A DNA stretch of 64,000 nt from Rhizobium terrae. GTDB taxonomy: Bacteria > Pseudomonadota > Alphaproteobacteria > Rhizobiales > Rhizobiaceae. The notes under the pieces were generated by a model that was given only the letters and a program-made list of their open reading frames with translations, made no database searches and was not told the origin of the DNA. This document shows positions 18,438 to 25,622 of this stretch, piece after piece. Made by a program: the position numbers and the translations under genes. Position 1 is the first letter of the stretch; every line of letters begins with the position of its first letter. The stretch lies in NCBI RefSeq assembly GCF_003425685.1, contig NZ_QJKM01000010.1, positions 124,001 to 188,000 on the forward strand, written 5' to 3'.

Positions 18438-19373
18438 ATGTTGCAAGGCAATGCCGAACCGGGCTTCCGGGCCGCCATCCTCCTGATCGCCGCCGCCTTC
18501 ATGCTGCTCGAATATCTGATCGGCAGGCTTGCGCGGCACGACATCCACGACCTGAAGGAAACGGCCGCGACGTTCGGCGTCGCCTTCATCCATAATCTTC
18601 TCCGTCCGATCGAAGCGGCATTGGTTGCCGCACCGTTCATGTTCGCCTACCGGCATCGGCTGTTCGACATCAACATCACGAGTCCCGCCGGCGCCATCGC
18701 CCTCTTCGTTGCCGTGGATTTCGTCTATTACTGGCACCATCGCGCCTCGCACCGGGTCCGCTGGCTTTGGGCGACCCACGCCGTTCACCATTCGCCGACC
18801 AGGCTCAACCTGACGGCGGCCGTGCGGCTCGGCTGGACAGGCAGCATTTCCGGCCATTTCCTGTTCTACCTGCCGCTGGCCTTCCTGGGTTTTCATCCGT
18901 TCGGCATCGTCACGATGATGGGCGTCAACCTCATCTATCAGTTCTTCATCCATACCGAACTGTCGCCCCGTCTCGGACCGCTCGAACGGGTCCTGAACAC
19001 GCCGGCGCACCACCGGGTTCACCATGCCTCCAATGACGGCTGCCTCGACAGGAACTATGGCGGCATCCTGATCGTCTTCGACCACCTGTTCGGCACCTTT
19101 GCCGAAGCACCAACGGGCGAACCCCTGCGCTACGGCCTTCGCGGCCGCAAACCATCGCTCAATCCCGGCCGCGTCGCGCTCGGCGAATGGGCATCTCTGT
19201 GGCGCGATTTCCGCAGGGCCTTGACCTGGGGCGAGAGGTTTAATGCCCTTTTCGGCCCGATCGGTCCCGCAGTCTGCAAATCTCCGCCCTTCCCACGACC
19301 GGCACCGATCGCCGTCAATGACGGCGGGCTGCCAGCCGCTCCCATTACCCAAAAGGAAGAACCAACGCCATGA
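18438..19373 (+). CDS. Sterol desaturase / fatty acid hydroxylase family membrane enzyme
   Basis: 311-residue integral membrane protein with the eight-histidine di-iron signature: HHRASH near residue 103, HAVHHS near residue 116, and HHRVHH near residue 195. Such enzymes oxidise lipid chains or carotenoid-like substrates using O2. The start at ATG 18438 follows GAGGTTCCC. Its last bases overlap the next gene in an ATGA. Lying in an operon of secreted proteins under a two-component system, it may modify an envelope lipid; the substrate is unknown. Confidence 0.87.
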   Translation: MLQGNAEPGFRAAILLIAAAFMLLEYLIGRLARHDIHDLKETAATFGVAFIHNLLRPIEAALVAAPFMFAYRHRLFDINITSPAGAIALFVAVDFVYYWHHRASHRVRWLWATHAVHHSPTRLNLTAAVRLGWTGSISGHFLFYLPLAFLGFHPFGIVTMMGVNLIYQFFIHTELSPRLGPLERVLNTPAHHRVHHASNDGCLDRNYGGILIVFDHLFGTFAEAPTGEPLRYGLRGRKPSLNPGRVALGEWASLWRDFRRALTWGERFNALFGPIGPAVCKSPPFPRPAPIAVNDGGLPAAPITQKEEPTP

Positions 19374-19636
19374 TGACAAGATTTCTCCTTGCACCGGCCC
19401 TGCTCGCCCTCCTCCTCGCCTCGGTCGCCGTCCCGGCATCCGCCCAAATGCAGGCATCGCCGGAGATGCGGCAAAAAGCCTTCGCAGTCGCCCGCGCCTG
19501 CCGCAGCGACCTCAAGACCTATTGCGACGGCGTCGAGCGTGGCGACGGGCGCATCGCCGCCTGCCTGAGGCAGAATGCCGAAAGGCTCTCCTCACCCTGC
19601 CGCACCGCGCTTGCCGATGCGATGCAGCAACGCTGA
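19370..19636 (+). CDS. Small secreted cysteine-rich-repeat protein
   Basis: 88 residues with a signal peptide cleaved after PASA near residue 25. The mature part holds three cysteines in ARACRSDLKTYCDGV and AACLRQNAERLSSPC, the pattern of the GLG1/cysteine-rich FGFR repeat found in small alphaproteobacterial periplasmic proteins. Function unknown. It overlaps the desaturase gene by four bases and is clearly part of that operon. Confidence 0.78.
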   Translation: MMTRFLLAPALLALLLASVAVPASAQMQASPEMRQKAFAVARACRSDLKTYCDGVERGDGRIAACLRQNAERLSSPCRTALADAMQQR

Positions 19637-19659
19637 CCTTTCTCAGGAAAGAACATCCG

Positions 19660-20322
19660 ATGATCAAAAAGCTCCTCCTTGCCTTCGCGATCCTGGCCGG
19701 CATGACGTCGGCGGCCGCGGCTGCGACGGCCGCGATCGCCACCGGCAACGTCAACTTGCGCGCCGGCCCTTCGACCGCCTATCCGGTGGTGACCGTCGTG
19801 CCGGCCGGCGCCCGCATCACCGCCTACGGCTGTATCGACGGTTACAGCTGGTGCGACATCTCACTCGGGGCCTATCGCGGCTGGGTCTCGGCAAGCTACA
19901 TCCAGGTCACCTATCACGGAGCGCCCGTCGTGCTGACGCCGGCTGTCGCGCCGCGCATCGGGCTCGTGGTGATCGCCTATGATCGCGCCTATTGGGATCG
20001 CTATTACGTGCGCTATCCGTGGTATCATGCCTGGCGCTATCATCCGCCGGCGATTGCGCCAAGGTTAGGTTCCTTCGACCGCACCGTGCGATGCGCCGAT
20101 GGCGCCTGTACGGCAACACGCTCCACCTCCGGTATCCGCGGCGGCTTGGCCACCCATACCCGTACCTGCTCCGGCGGCGAATGCACGGCGGAACGTCAAT
20201 GGACCGGCCCACGGGGAAATAGCGGTTCGCGGGTACGGAACTGCAGCCGGGCCGATCAATCCTGTTCCGTCGTCCGCACAGGCCCTCGCGGCAATACCCA
20301 TACCCGCCTCCTCCAGCGCTGA
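19660..20322 (+). CDS. Secreted SH3b protein with C-terminal Cys-pair/TGPRG repeats
   Basis: 220 residues with AGGAAAG upstream. A signal peptide (cleavage near residue 21) leads into a bacterial SH3 domain (VNLRAGPSTAYPVVTVVPAG, then YRGWVSASYI), a Tyr/Trp-rich linker around residues 105-130, and three copies of the Cys-pair repeat seen in the first gene of the operon: CADGAC, CSGGEC and CSRADQSC, each followed by a GIRG or TGPRG turn. SH3b domains often bind peptidoglycan, so this could anchor the repeat to the wall. Confidence 0.8.
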   Translation: MIKKLLLAFAILAGMTSAAAAATAAIATGNVNLRAGPSTAYPVVTVVPAGARITAYGCIDGYSWCDISLGAYRGWVSASYIQVTYHGAPVVLTPAVAPRIGLVVIAYDRAYWDRYYVRYPWYHAWRYHPPAIAPRLGSFDRTVRCADGACTATRSTSGIRGGLATHTRTCSGGECTAERQWTGPRGNSGSRVRNCSRADQSCSVVRTGPRGNTHTRLLQR

Positions 20323-20349
20323 AAAACAACTTCTACCGGAAGTTCGCTG

Positions 20350-20373
20350 ATGCGAAGGCAGATCGCCTTTGCG
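20350..20373. terminator. Possible terminator between the envelope operon and the prophage remnant
   Basis: GCGAAGGC (20352-20359) pairs with GCCTTTGC (20365-20372) with one G-T pair and a five-base loop. No strong T tract follows, so this is tentative. Confidence 0.4.
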
Positions 20374-20976
20374 TCAGTTCGCCTGTCCGACGCCGGCATA
20401 ACGCTGCGCACCGTCGCCTGATGGCATGATGACGCTTTGCTCGGTCATGCTCCCGGAAAACTGAGTGCTGCCGATATACGAGCTGGACAGAGCGGCATTG
20501 GTCATCCCGCCGCGTGGCGTCTGCTGTCCGCTGGTGTTCGTGCCGCGCAGCCCTTTGAGGCGGAACCGATACGCCTTGCGTGCCGAGAGCAGATTGAACC
20601 GCCAGCCCGCACCCGAGCCGCCCGCAGTCAGCTCCAGCTCCTCGCCGACGAGGGCAATCGAGGAGCCGGAGCCGAAGGCGGTATATCCCATGATGGACGC
20701 GAAAGCAGGATCTGTCGGCATCTCATTCGGGGCGCCTGGCACATCATAGGGGCCGAAGGTACCCACGCCGGAGGCAAGCGCGCCGGAAATCCCCTCGACT
20801 GCCAGAAACGAAGCCTCCGTGGGAAAAGGCTTGCCGCTGTACCAGCCGCGATCATTGACGGCGTCAACGACAAAGGGGACCGGCTGCCCGGTGGCGTCAA
20901 GCAGCACCCATGCCGGGACACCGCCGCCTTGGCGCAGGAGCGGATTCGTCAGAGCAAGGGAAAGAGCGATCTCCAT
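20374..20976 (-). CDS. Phage-like structural protein, unknown function
   Basis: 200 residues, no signal peptide or membrane segment, rich in Gly, Ser and Ala. The start reads MEIALSLALTNPLL, followed by WVLLDATGQPVPFVVDAVND; the middle is beta-rich and the end Ser/Thr/Gln-rich. I think it is a tail or baseplate protein because it follows a tail-fibre-like gene and a holin-like gene on the same strand, three bases after the latter. No specific family recognised. Confidence 0.6.
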   Translation of the reverse strand: MEIALSLALTNPLLRQGGGVPAWVLLDATGQPVPFVVDAVNDRGWYSGKPFPTEASFLAVEGISGALASGVGTFGPYDVPGAPNEMPTDPAFASIMGYTAFGSGSSIALVGEELELTAGGSGAGWRFNLLSARKAYRFRLKGLRGTNTSGQQTPRGGMTNAALSSSYIGSTQFSGSMTEQSVIMPSGDGAQRYAGVGQAN

Positions 20977-20979
20977 CGC

Positions 20980-21229
20980 TCACTCCTTCTTCGCCGGCAC
21001 GACGATGTCCGGCATGCCGACCGGGGTCTGGATGACGACCGGCGCTGACGTCGCAACCTGCTTGTCGATCGCCTTTGCGGCATCCATTGCCTTGCTCGAA
21101 GGTCGCTTGAAAAGCGCATAGGCCACCGTGAGCAAGCCGACGAGCGCGGAGACGATGATTGTCGAGGTTTTGGCTGAGGATCGCGCTCTGCTCGCTGGAT
21201 ATCCAGCCGCGGGTCGCAATGGCGGCCAT
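20980..21229 (-). pseudogene. Frameshifted holin-like gene
   Basis: One frame starting at ATG 21229 reads MAAIATRGWISSEQSAILSQ and then loses sense; the next frame picks up with TIIVSALVGLLTVAYALFK, a TM helix, and ends in DIVVPAKKE at 20980. Joined near 21160 they give an ~80-residue protein with an amphipathic N terminus, one TM helix and a charged tail, as in small phage holins of the Pam3-gp28 kind. The frame break suggests decay of the lysis function, though a programmed shift cannot be ruled out. Confidence 0.55.
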
Positions 21230-21240
21230 CGCGGAGACGA

Positions 21241-21633
21241 TCAGATATCGGCGCCCACCGTTGCCCGAGCCGTAGCAGCGTCCGCATCGTCGATCAGGGA
21301 TCGACCGAATGCCGAGATCGAAGCGAGCGCAACCGTGTCCACACCCGTCGTGTAGATCAGCTGGTTGGCCGACGTCGTCAGACCGACGATGGCCTGCAGA
21401 AGAGCATCGTAGGCTTGCACGTTCGAGCCGATCGCGAGGCCAAGGTTCGCCCTCGCGTCGGTCTCGTTCGTTGCGTTTGTGCCGCCAGACGAAATCGGAC
21501 GCGCGGTGTTCAGATCCTGCGCAACGTCGCCGGCGAAGGCGTTGAACATTGCGCTGAGGATCGGAGTGTTTGGCGATCCGCCAGTGCCGGGCGGCAGGGT
21601 ATAGATGCCAGTGCCGGGGTTACGAGGTATCAC
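21241..21633 (-). CDS. Phage tail-fibre-like protein
   Basis: 130 residues from a GTG at 21633 with GGAAAGGA just upstream; the frame is open further up but without sense. It contains the tail-fibre style segments TNATNETDARANLGL and ATARATVGADI, and a repeated pattern of small residues. Short for a fibre, so it may be a remnant or a tip protein. Its stop overlaps the frame of the holin-like gene. Confidence 0.6.
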   Translation of the reverse strand: MIPRNPGTGIYTLPPGTGGSPNTPILSAMFNAFAGDVAQDLNTARPISSGGTNATNETDARANLGLAIGSNVQAYDALLQAIVGLTTSANQLIYTTGVDTVALASISAFGRSLIDDADAATARATVGADI

Positions 21634-21705
21634 ATTTCCTTTCCAAAATGTTCGCCGGGAGCGAATTCCCGTTGGCAGAAATTCGCCGAATGCTACTATC
21701 GGTGC

Positions 21706-21957
21706 ATGAAAAAGATCGCTTACAGCAAATCGTCCTTGAAAGTTCCCCGGCGCATCCCCGCAAACGAGGCCAAGCGGATCACCTCCAAGATCGAACAATA
21801 TGCAAGCGATCCGAAGTCTCTGGCCAACAACGTTAAAGCGCTGGTTGGCTCCCCTTATATCTGCCTCCGGGTGGCCGACTGGCGGGTCATCATGGACGAT
21901 CAGGCGAACGTCATCGACGTGATCAAGATCGGGCCACGCAGCGATATTTACGAATAG
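21706..21957 (+). CDS. RelE/HigB-type toxin
   Basis: 83-residue basic protein with the RelE fold pattern: a helical N-terminal half (ANEAKRITSKIEQYAS), then LVGSPYICLRVADWRVIMDD and VIKIGPRSDIYE, the usual strand order and C-terminal basic/aromatic residues of mRNA interferases. Followed 11 bp later by an HTH antitoxin gene, giving the toxin-first order of HigBA-like pairs. It sits inside the prophage remnant, opposite to the tail genes. Confidence 0.8.
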   Translation: MKKIAYSKSSLKVPRRIPANEAKRITSKIEQYASDPKSLANNVKALVGSPYICLRVADWRVIMDDQANVIDVIKIGPRSDIYE

Positions 21958-21968
21958 GAGTAAAGTTC

Positions 21969-22322
21969 ATGCAGACTATCACCACTCCCAACGGCGAGAC
22001 GCTGGTTGTTCTTCCATTGCGCGAATACGAAAACCTTCTCGACAAGGCCGACATTGCGGCCGCCGACAAGGTCAAAGCCGATATCGCAGCCGGCCGGGAT
22101 GAACTCGTCCCTTCCGAAGTCGTCGATCAACTCCTTGCCGGCGAAAACCCCGTCAAGGTATGGCGCAACCATCGCGGGCTGACTGCACGTGATCTTGCGG
22201 CAAAGGCGGAAATCAGTGCGCCCTACCTATCGGAGATCGAAAGCGGCAAGAAGGAAGGCAGCCTTTCCGTCATGAAGAAGATCGCCCAGGTTCTCGATCT
22301 GGACTTGGACGACCTCGCCTGA
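21969..22322 (+). CDS. HTH-domain antitoxin paired with the RelE-type toxin
   Basis: 117 residues in two parts: an N-terminal ~55 residues with a PLREYENLLDKAD stretch like the Phd/RelB-type dimerisation and toxin-binding region, and a C-terminal XRE helix-turn-helix (RGLTARDLAAKAEISAPYLS, then EIESGKKEGSLSVMKKIAQ). It would neutralise the toxin and repress the operon. Preceded by AGGAG at a good distance. Confidence 0.82.
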   Translation: MQTITTPNGETLVVLPLREYENLLDKADIAAADKVKADIAAGRDELVPSEVVDQLLAGENPVKVWRNHRGLTARDLAAKAEISAPYLSEIESGKKEGSLSVMKKIAQVLDLDLDDLA

Positions 22323-22397
22323 CCGGGGATTGTGAGCCGTCTTAACTGCCATAGCTACTGATCTGGACAATCACGGCGACTGACGGCATTGTCGGCG

Positions 22398-22679
22398 ATG
22401 ATCCGCGTCGTTCAAATCGTCTGCATCGTCATCACCGCTGGCACCCTGTGGGCGCTGCGGGAGACTTTGCTTGGGATATTCAACTGGGGCGGACCTGGGT
22501 TCGTCGATGGATTTCTGTTCGGTGTCGCCTTCTGCTTTGTGATCTACGGGCTGATCCTATGGATTGATCCAGCCTCTCGCCCCGCGGTTCCGCCCCCCCC
22601 AGCAGCGCCGCCCGGGCGACAGCTTCGACGGCCGGTGAATAGCGCTTTCCCCTGTCGAGCTTCGCCAGCGCATCTATGA
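22398..22679 (+). CDS. Small membrane protein, 3' end possibly chimeric
   Basis: 93 residues from ATG 22398. Two hydrophobic helices (VVQIVCIVITAGTLWAL and FLFGVAFCFVIYGLILW) are followed by a Pro-rich tail that runs antisense to the phage gene fragment on the other strand from about 22570. The sensible part ends near residue 63. Probably a phage-borne membrane protein whose natural 3' end was lost by recombination. Confidence 0.4.
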   Translation: MIRVVQIVCIVITAGTLWALRETLLGIFNWGGPGFVDGFLFGVAFCFVIYGLILWIDPASRPAVPPPPAAPPGRQLRRPVNSAFPCRASPAHL

Positions 22680-22830
22680 CCTCCTGCCGATTGCTGGTGA
22701 TCAGCTTTGCCAATTCCTCGCTCGTCGCTTCGCGGTTCGCCTGGGCAACCGCGTTGATGGCCTTGTTGCCGGCATTCACTGCGCCGGCCCTTGCCAATCC
22801 GGGAAGACCGCCAGACGCATAGGCGAACAA
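22585..22830 (-). pseudogene. Fragment of a phage protein, truncated at both ends
   Basis: On the minus strand the frame from 22830 reads GGLPGLARAGAVNAGNKAIN, then EELAKLITSNRQEVIDALAK and RYSPAVEAVARAALLGG, a clean helical sequence that looks like the C-terminal part of a larger phage protein. It loses sense after about 22590, and upstream of 22830 it abuts a plus-strand gene fragment, so both borders look like recombination joints. Confidence 0.5.
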
Positions 22831-23013
22831 CTCTATCGCGTAACTTCGGCATGGGACGGAAAGAAAAGCCTGAAGCTATCCTACGAGAACCCGCGCTATC
22901 ACGGTCATACCGTCTCGATTGAGCAGTTCGAGGCCAGTGTCCTCGCCATGGTCGTGGCCGATATCAAGGTTCGCGACGAGCGCTTCTTGCGGCATGGGGC
23001 GGAGGAACGTTGA
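22831..23013 (+). pseudogene. 3' fragment of a phage gene
   Basis: Frame reading AWDGKKSLKLSYENPRYHG and FEASVLAMVVADIKVRDERF up to a TGA at 23011-23013. There is no start codon before the joint at ~22830, so only the last ~60 codons remain. Its stop overlaps the start of the next small gene as TGATG, the spacing expected in an intact phage early operon. Confidence 0.5.
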
Positions 23014-23216
23014 TGACCGCCCTTTCCACAAAAAACCGCAAGCAGCTCGACCAGTTCATGTTTCGGATCATGGAGCCACTTTCCGAAGAGGCACTTACCG
23101 ATACGCACTACAATCACCTCGTTCGCAACGCTCGCCGAGAAGTATGGGAAAAGGCCCGGCTCACCCCCAATTACTTGCAGGCCAAGCGCGACCTTGCTGT
23201 TGCTGAATGGATTTAG
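23013..23216 (+). CDS. Small phage-type protein
   Basis: 67 residues, hydrophilic and helical (NRKQLDQFMFRIMEPLSEEA, NLVRNARREVWEKAR in part). The start overlaps the stop of the preceding fragment. No family recognised. Confidence 0.5.
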   Translation: MTALSTKNRKQLDQFMFRIMEPLSEEALTDTHYNHLVRNARREVWEKARLTPNYLQAKRDLAVAEWI

Positions 23217-23225
23217 AGCACGCGC

Positions 23226-23354
23226 GTGCTCGAATGTTCTGATGCCGAGGACGAGGCCGGCAAGCGCAAGCTGGACGAAGCGACAGGTGAGCTACTAGCC
23301 GCTATCGCGTTCCAGATAACGACCCCAGCGCCGGACCTAGCTGCAATCAACTGA
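23226..23354 (+). CDS. Very small ORF in the phage operon
   Basis: 42 residues from a GTG start, acidic and helical (DAEDEAGKRKLDEATGELLA). Kept because it continues the same-strand run of short ORFs with tight spacing; coding status is uncertain. Confidence 0.3.
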   Translation: MLECSDAEDEAGKRKLDEATGELLAAIAFQITTPAPDLAAIN

Positions 23355-23375
23355 AAAAAACATAAGCTCAAAAGC

Positions 23376-23534
23376 ATGTACGCCCGCAACGGTTCGCTTA
23401 ATCCCGAGCAGATCAAGAGGCGCATTGAGGAAGATGAAGCTTTCCTTGCGGCTCATCCGCTCACCAAGCAGCCCCGCCGCGGCCGTCCGAGACGCGGTGA
23501 TGAACCAGGACCGACCGAGGACGAATCATCATGA
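23376..23534 (+). CDS. Small phage-type protein
   Basis: 52 residues, charged (PEQIKRRIEEDEAFLAAHP, then a basic KQPRRGRPRRG patch). It overlaps the next ORF by ATGA, supporting real coding. No family recognised. Confidence 0.4.
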   Translation: MYARNGSLNPEQIKRRIEEDEAFLAAHPLTKQPRRGRPRRGDEPGPTEDESS

Positions 23535-23653
23535 TCCTGCTCGACATCATCAGACTATGGGTAGCGCTCCGACTTGGGCAAATGACGGTCTCCGTTACCC
23601 CCAGCGTTACCCGTAGAAGGAAAGGAAAAAGACTGATCAAGCTAAGCGATTGA
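23531..23653 (+). CDS. Very small ORF at the phage remnant edge
   Basis: 40 residues, one hydrophobic stretch (LLDIIRLWVALRLG) then a basic tail. Coupled to the preceding ORF by ATGA and ending seven bases from tRNA-Thr, at the expected attachment edge. Confidence 0.35.
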   Translation: MILLDIIRLWVALRLGQMTVSVTPSVTRRRKGKRLIKLSD

Positions 23654-23659
23654 TTTTAT

Positions 23660-23735
<76 letters not shown>

Positions 23736-23980
23736 ACTCTCAACCGGGGAGTTAGCAGATTTTCCCTTCCTGTAAAGAGAAAAACAGCGTGATTGCCAAG
23801 CCCGGACGATCGGCCTGAGGCGCAAAAGCTCTGCATCCTGCCAGGGCGCTTGTGCAAGGGCCTGTTTTTCCTATACCTAAGGCCGTCTTACGGCATGGCT
23901 CCGTCACAGGATCGTGCTAGCTCTGGTTCCAGCGTTTCTTGCGCCCCCGGGATGGGCGGCGACATCTTCGAAGGCCTGCC

Positions 23981-24754
23981 ATGTCGTCCCAGCCGAAAAA
24001 GCTCTCCTTCATCGCCTCCACCGCACCGGAGGCACAATCCGGCCTGGAGGAACTGGTGCGGCTCTATGGCAATATTTCCCCCGCCGAAGCGGACGTGATC
24101 GTGGCGCTCGGCGGCGACGGCTTCATGCTCCAGGCACTGCACGATACGATGAATACCGACAAGCGCGTCTACGGAATGAACTGCGGCTCGGTCGGCTTCC
24201 TGATGAACGACTATCGCGCCAACGGCCTGCACGAGCGGGTGGCCGAGGCCGTGGAAAACGAGTTCCATCCACTCAAGATGACGACCCGGAACGAGGACGG
24301 CTCCACATCCGCGGCGCTCGCCATCAACGAAGTCTATCTCTTTCGCCAGTCCTATCAGGCGGCGAAGCTGAAGGTCGAGATCGACGGCCATGTGCGGCTC
24401 GAGGAGCTCATCTGCGACGGGTTGATGATCGCCACGCCCGCCGGCTCGACCGCCTACAATCTCTCGGCGCACGGGCCCATCCTGCCGCTCGAGGCGCCGC
24501 TTCTCGCCATGACGCCCGTCTCCGCCTTCCGGCCGCGGCGGTGGCGCGGCGCGCTTCTGCCGAACCGCGTCTGCGTGGATATCGAGATCCTGGAGCCGGA
24601 AAAACGGCCAGTCAACGCGGTTGCCGACAATGCCGAGGTGAAATCCGTGCTGCATGTGCGGGTGGCGCAGTCGACCGACCTGACGGCTCGCATTCTTTCC
24701 GATCCCGATCATTCCTGGTCCGACCGCATCCTCGCCGAACAGTTCAACAACTGA
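23981..24754 (+). CDS. nadK: NAD kinase
   Basis: 257-residue cytoplasmic enzyme that phosphorylates NAD to NADP. The diagnostic GGDG motif is in VALGGDGFMLQAL, followed by MNCGSVGFLMNDY, NEVYLFRQ and the glycine-rich TPAGSTAYNLSAHGPILP. The short length is normal for alphaproteobacteria. I chose ATG 23981; the frame is open further up but gives an Arg-rich non-family extension. It converges on a TetR gene 41 bp away. Confidence 0.95.
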   Translation: MSSQPKKLSFIASTAPEAQSGLEELVRLYGNISPAEADVIVALGGDGFMLQALHDTMNTDKRVYGMNCGSVGFLMNDYRANGLHERVAEAVENEFHPLKMTTRNEDGSTSAALAINEVYLFRQSYQAAKLKVEIDGHVRLEELICDGLMIATPAGSTAYNLSAHGPILPLEAPLLAMTPVSAFRPRRWRGALLPNRVCVDIEILEPEKRPVNAVADNAEVKSVLHVRVAQSTDLTARILSDPDHSWSDRILAEQFNN

Positions 24755-24795
24755 CTCTGCGTCAATTCACCCGACGATAGGCGAGCGGCTGGACG

Positions 24796-25452
24796 TCACA
24801 GCTTGCGGGCGAAGGCGCGCAGGAAGGTTTTCGTGGCATCGGCGGCCATGCGGTCGATTTCCGATTCGGGCGTCTGGCGGCCGATCTGCTGATCGTAGCG
24901 AAGGTCGGTCGCCAGAAGCGCCATATATTGGCGGGCAGCCAGCGCCGGATCGTCGAGGTCCAGATAACCGGCATGGGCAAGCTGCGCGAGGCGGGCTGCG
25001 ACCGCCGGATATTTTTTGCCGGGACCGTATTCCTTCCAGGTCTCGAAAAGTTCCGGGAAACGCGCGCCCTCCGTCTCCACCAGCTTGCGCAGCCAGCGGC
25101 CGTTCGGGTCGCAGATCGCCTTACGGAGCAGCTGCGCGGAAAAGGCCGCCAACTCCCTTTCAAGATCCTGGGGCCTGTCGGGAAATGTATCGAGGACGCG
25201 GAAGAAGCCGGCACTGGACCGATCGGTGATCTCGGAAACGACGACCTTGAAAAGATTATCCTTGTCGCCCAGCTGGTTGTAGATCGTCTGGCGCGACACC
25301 CCGGCCCTTGCCGCGATCGCATCGATGCTCGCGCCTGCAAAACCTTCCTGAGCGAAGACATCCGCCGCGGCATTGAGGATCGCCTGGCGTTTGTTCTGCG
25401 CCGGCGGCCAAGTATCGTATTCGTGCGTAAGTTCGGCAGACGAATTTTTCAT
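24796..25452 (-). CDS. TetR-family repressor, divergent from an MFS efflux gene
   Basis: 218 residues. N-terminal HTH domain: KRQAILNAAADVFAQEGFAG and ARAGVSRQTIYNQLGDKDNL; the C-terminal ligand domain is not assigned to a known effector. An ATG at 25497 is also in frame but lies inside the palindromic operator, so 25452 is preferred. It probably represses the Bcr-type exporter that is transcribed away from it. Confidence 0.85.
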   Translation of the reverse strand: MKNSSAELTHEYDTWPPAQNKRQAILNAAADVFAQEGFAGASIDAIAARAGVSRQTIYNQLGDKDNLFKVVVSEITDRSSAGFFRVLDTFPDRPQDLERELAAFSAQLLRKAICDPNGRWLRKLVETEGARFPELFETWKEYGPGKKYPAVAARLAQLAHAGYLDLDDPALAARQYMALLATDLRYDQQIGRQTPESEIDRMAADATKTFLRAFARKL

Positions 25453-25479
25453 GACATCATCATACAGGCACTTGACGGA

Positions 25480-25497
25480 TTGGACAATTGTGTCCAA
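25480..25497. promoter_or_regulatory. Candidate TetR operator
   Basis: Perfect palindrome TTGGACA-ATTG-TGTCCAA between the TetR gene and the MFS gene, 28 bp before the chosen repressor start. Size and symmetry fit a TetR-type dimer site controlling both directions. Confidence 0.75.
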
Positions 25498-25622
25498 AAT
25501 ATTTTACATGATTGCTTGAGGCCATTCTCCCATGCGCGGCCGGCTTTCATACTCATCTCCCATAATCGTCGTCCGCCCTGCCGTATCACGGCAGATGTGG
25601 TGACGGGAAAGGTTTTTTCCAA

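Larger units (their letters stand above)
20374..23653. mobile_element. Decayed prophage remnant ending at tRNA-Thr
   Basis: A 3.3-kb block of small, tightly packed genes and gene fragments: tail-type proteins and a broken holin-like gene on the minus strand, a toxin-antitoxin pair on the plus strand, two truncated genes meeting head-on near 22830, and a run of very short overlapping ORFs up to the 3' end of tRNA-Thr (23660). No integrase, terminase, capsid or portal gene is left. The tRNA 3' end is a usual phage attachment site; I found no second copy of it at the left edge. Confidence 0.7.

Noticed and set aside
25453..25497. Upstream in-frame ATG start for the TetR gene
   Set aside because: That start codon lies within the palindromic operator, leaving no room for a promoter and ribosome binding site.
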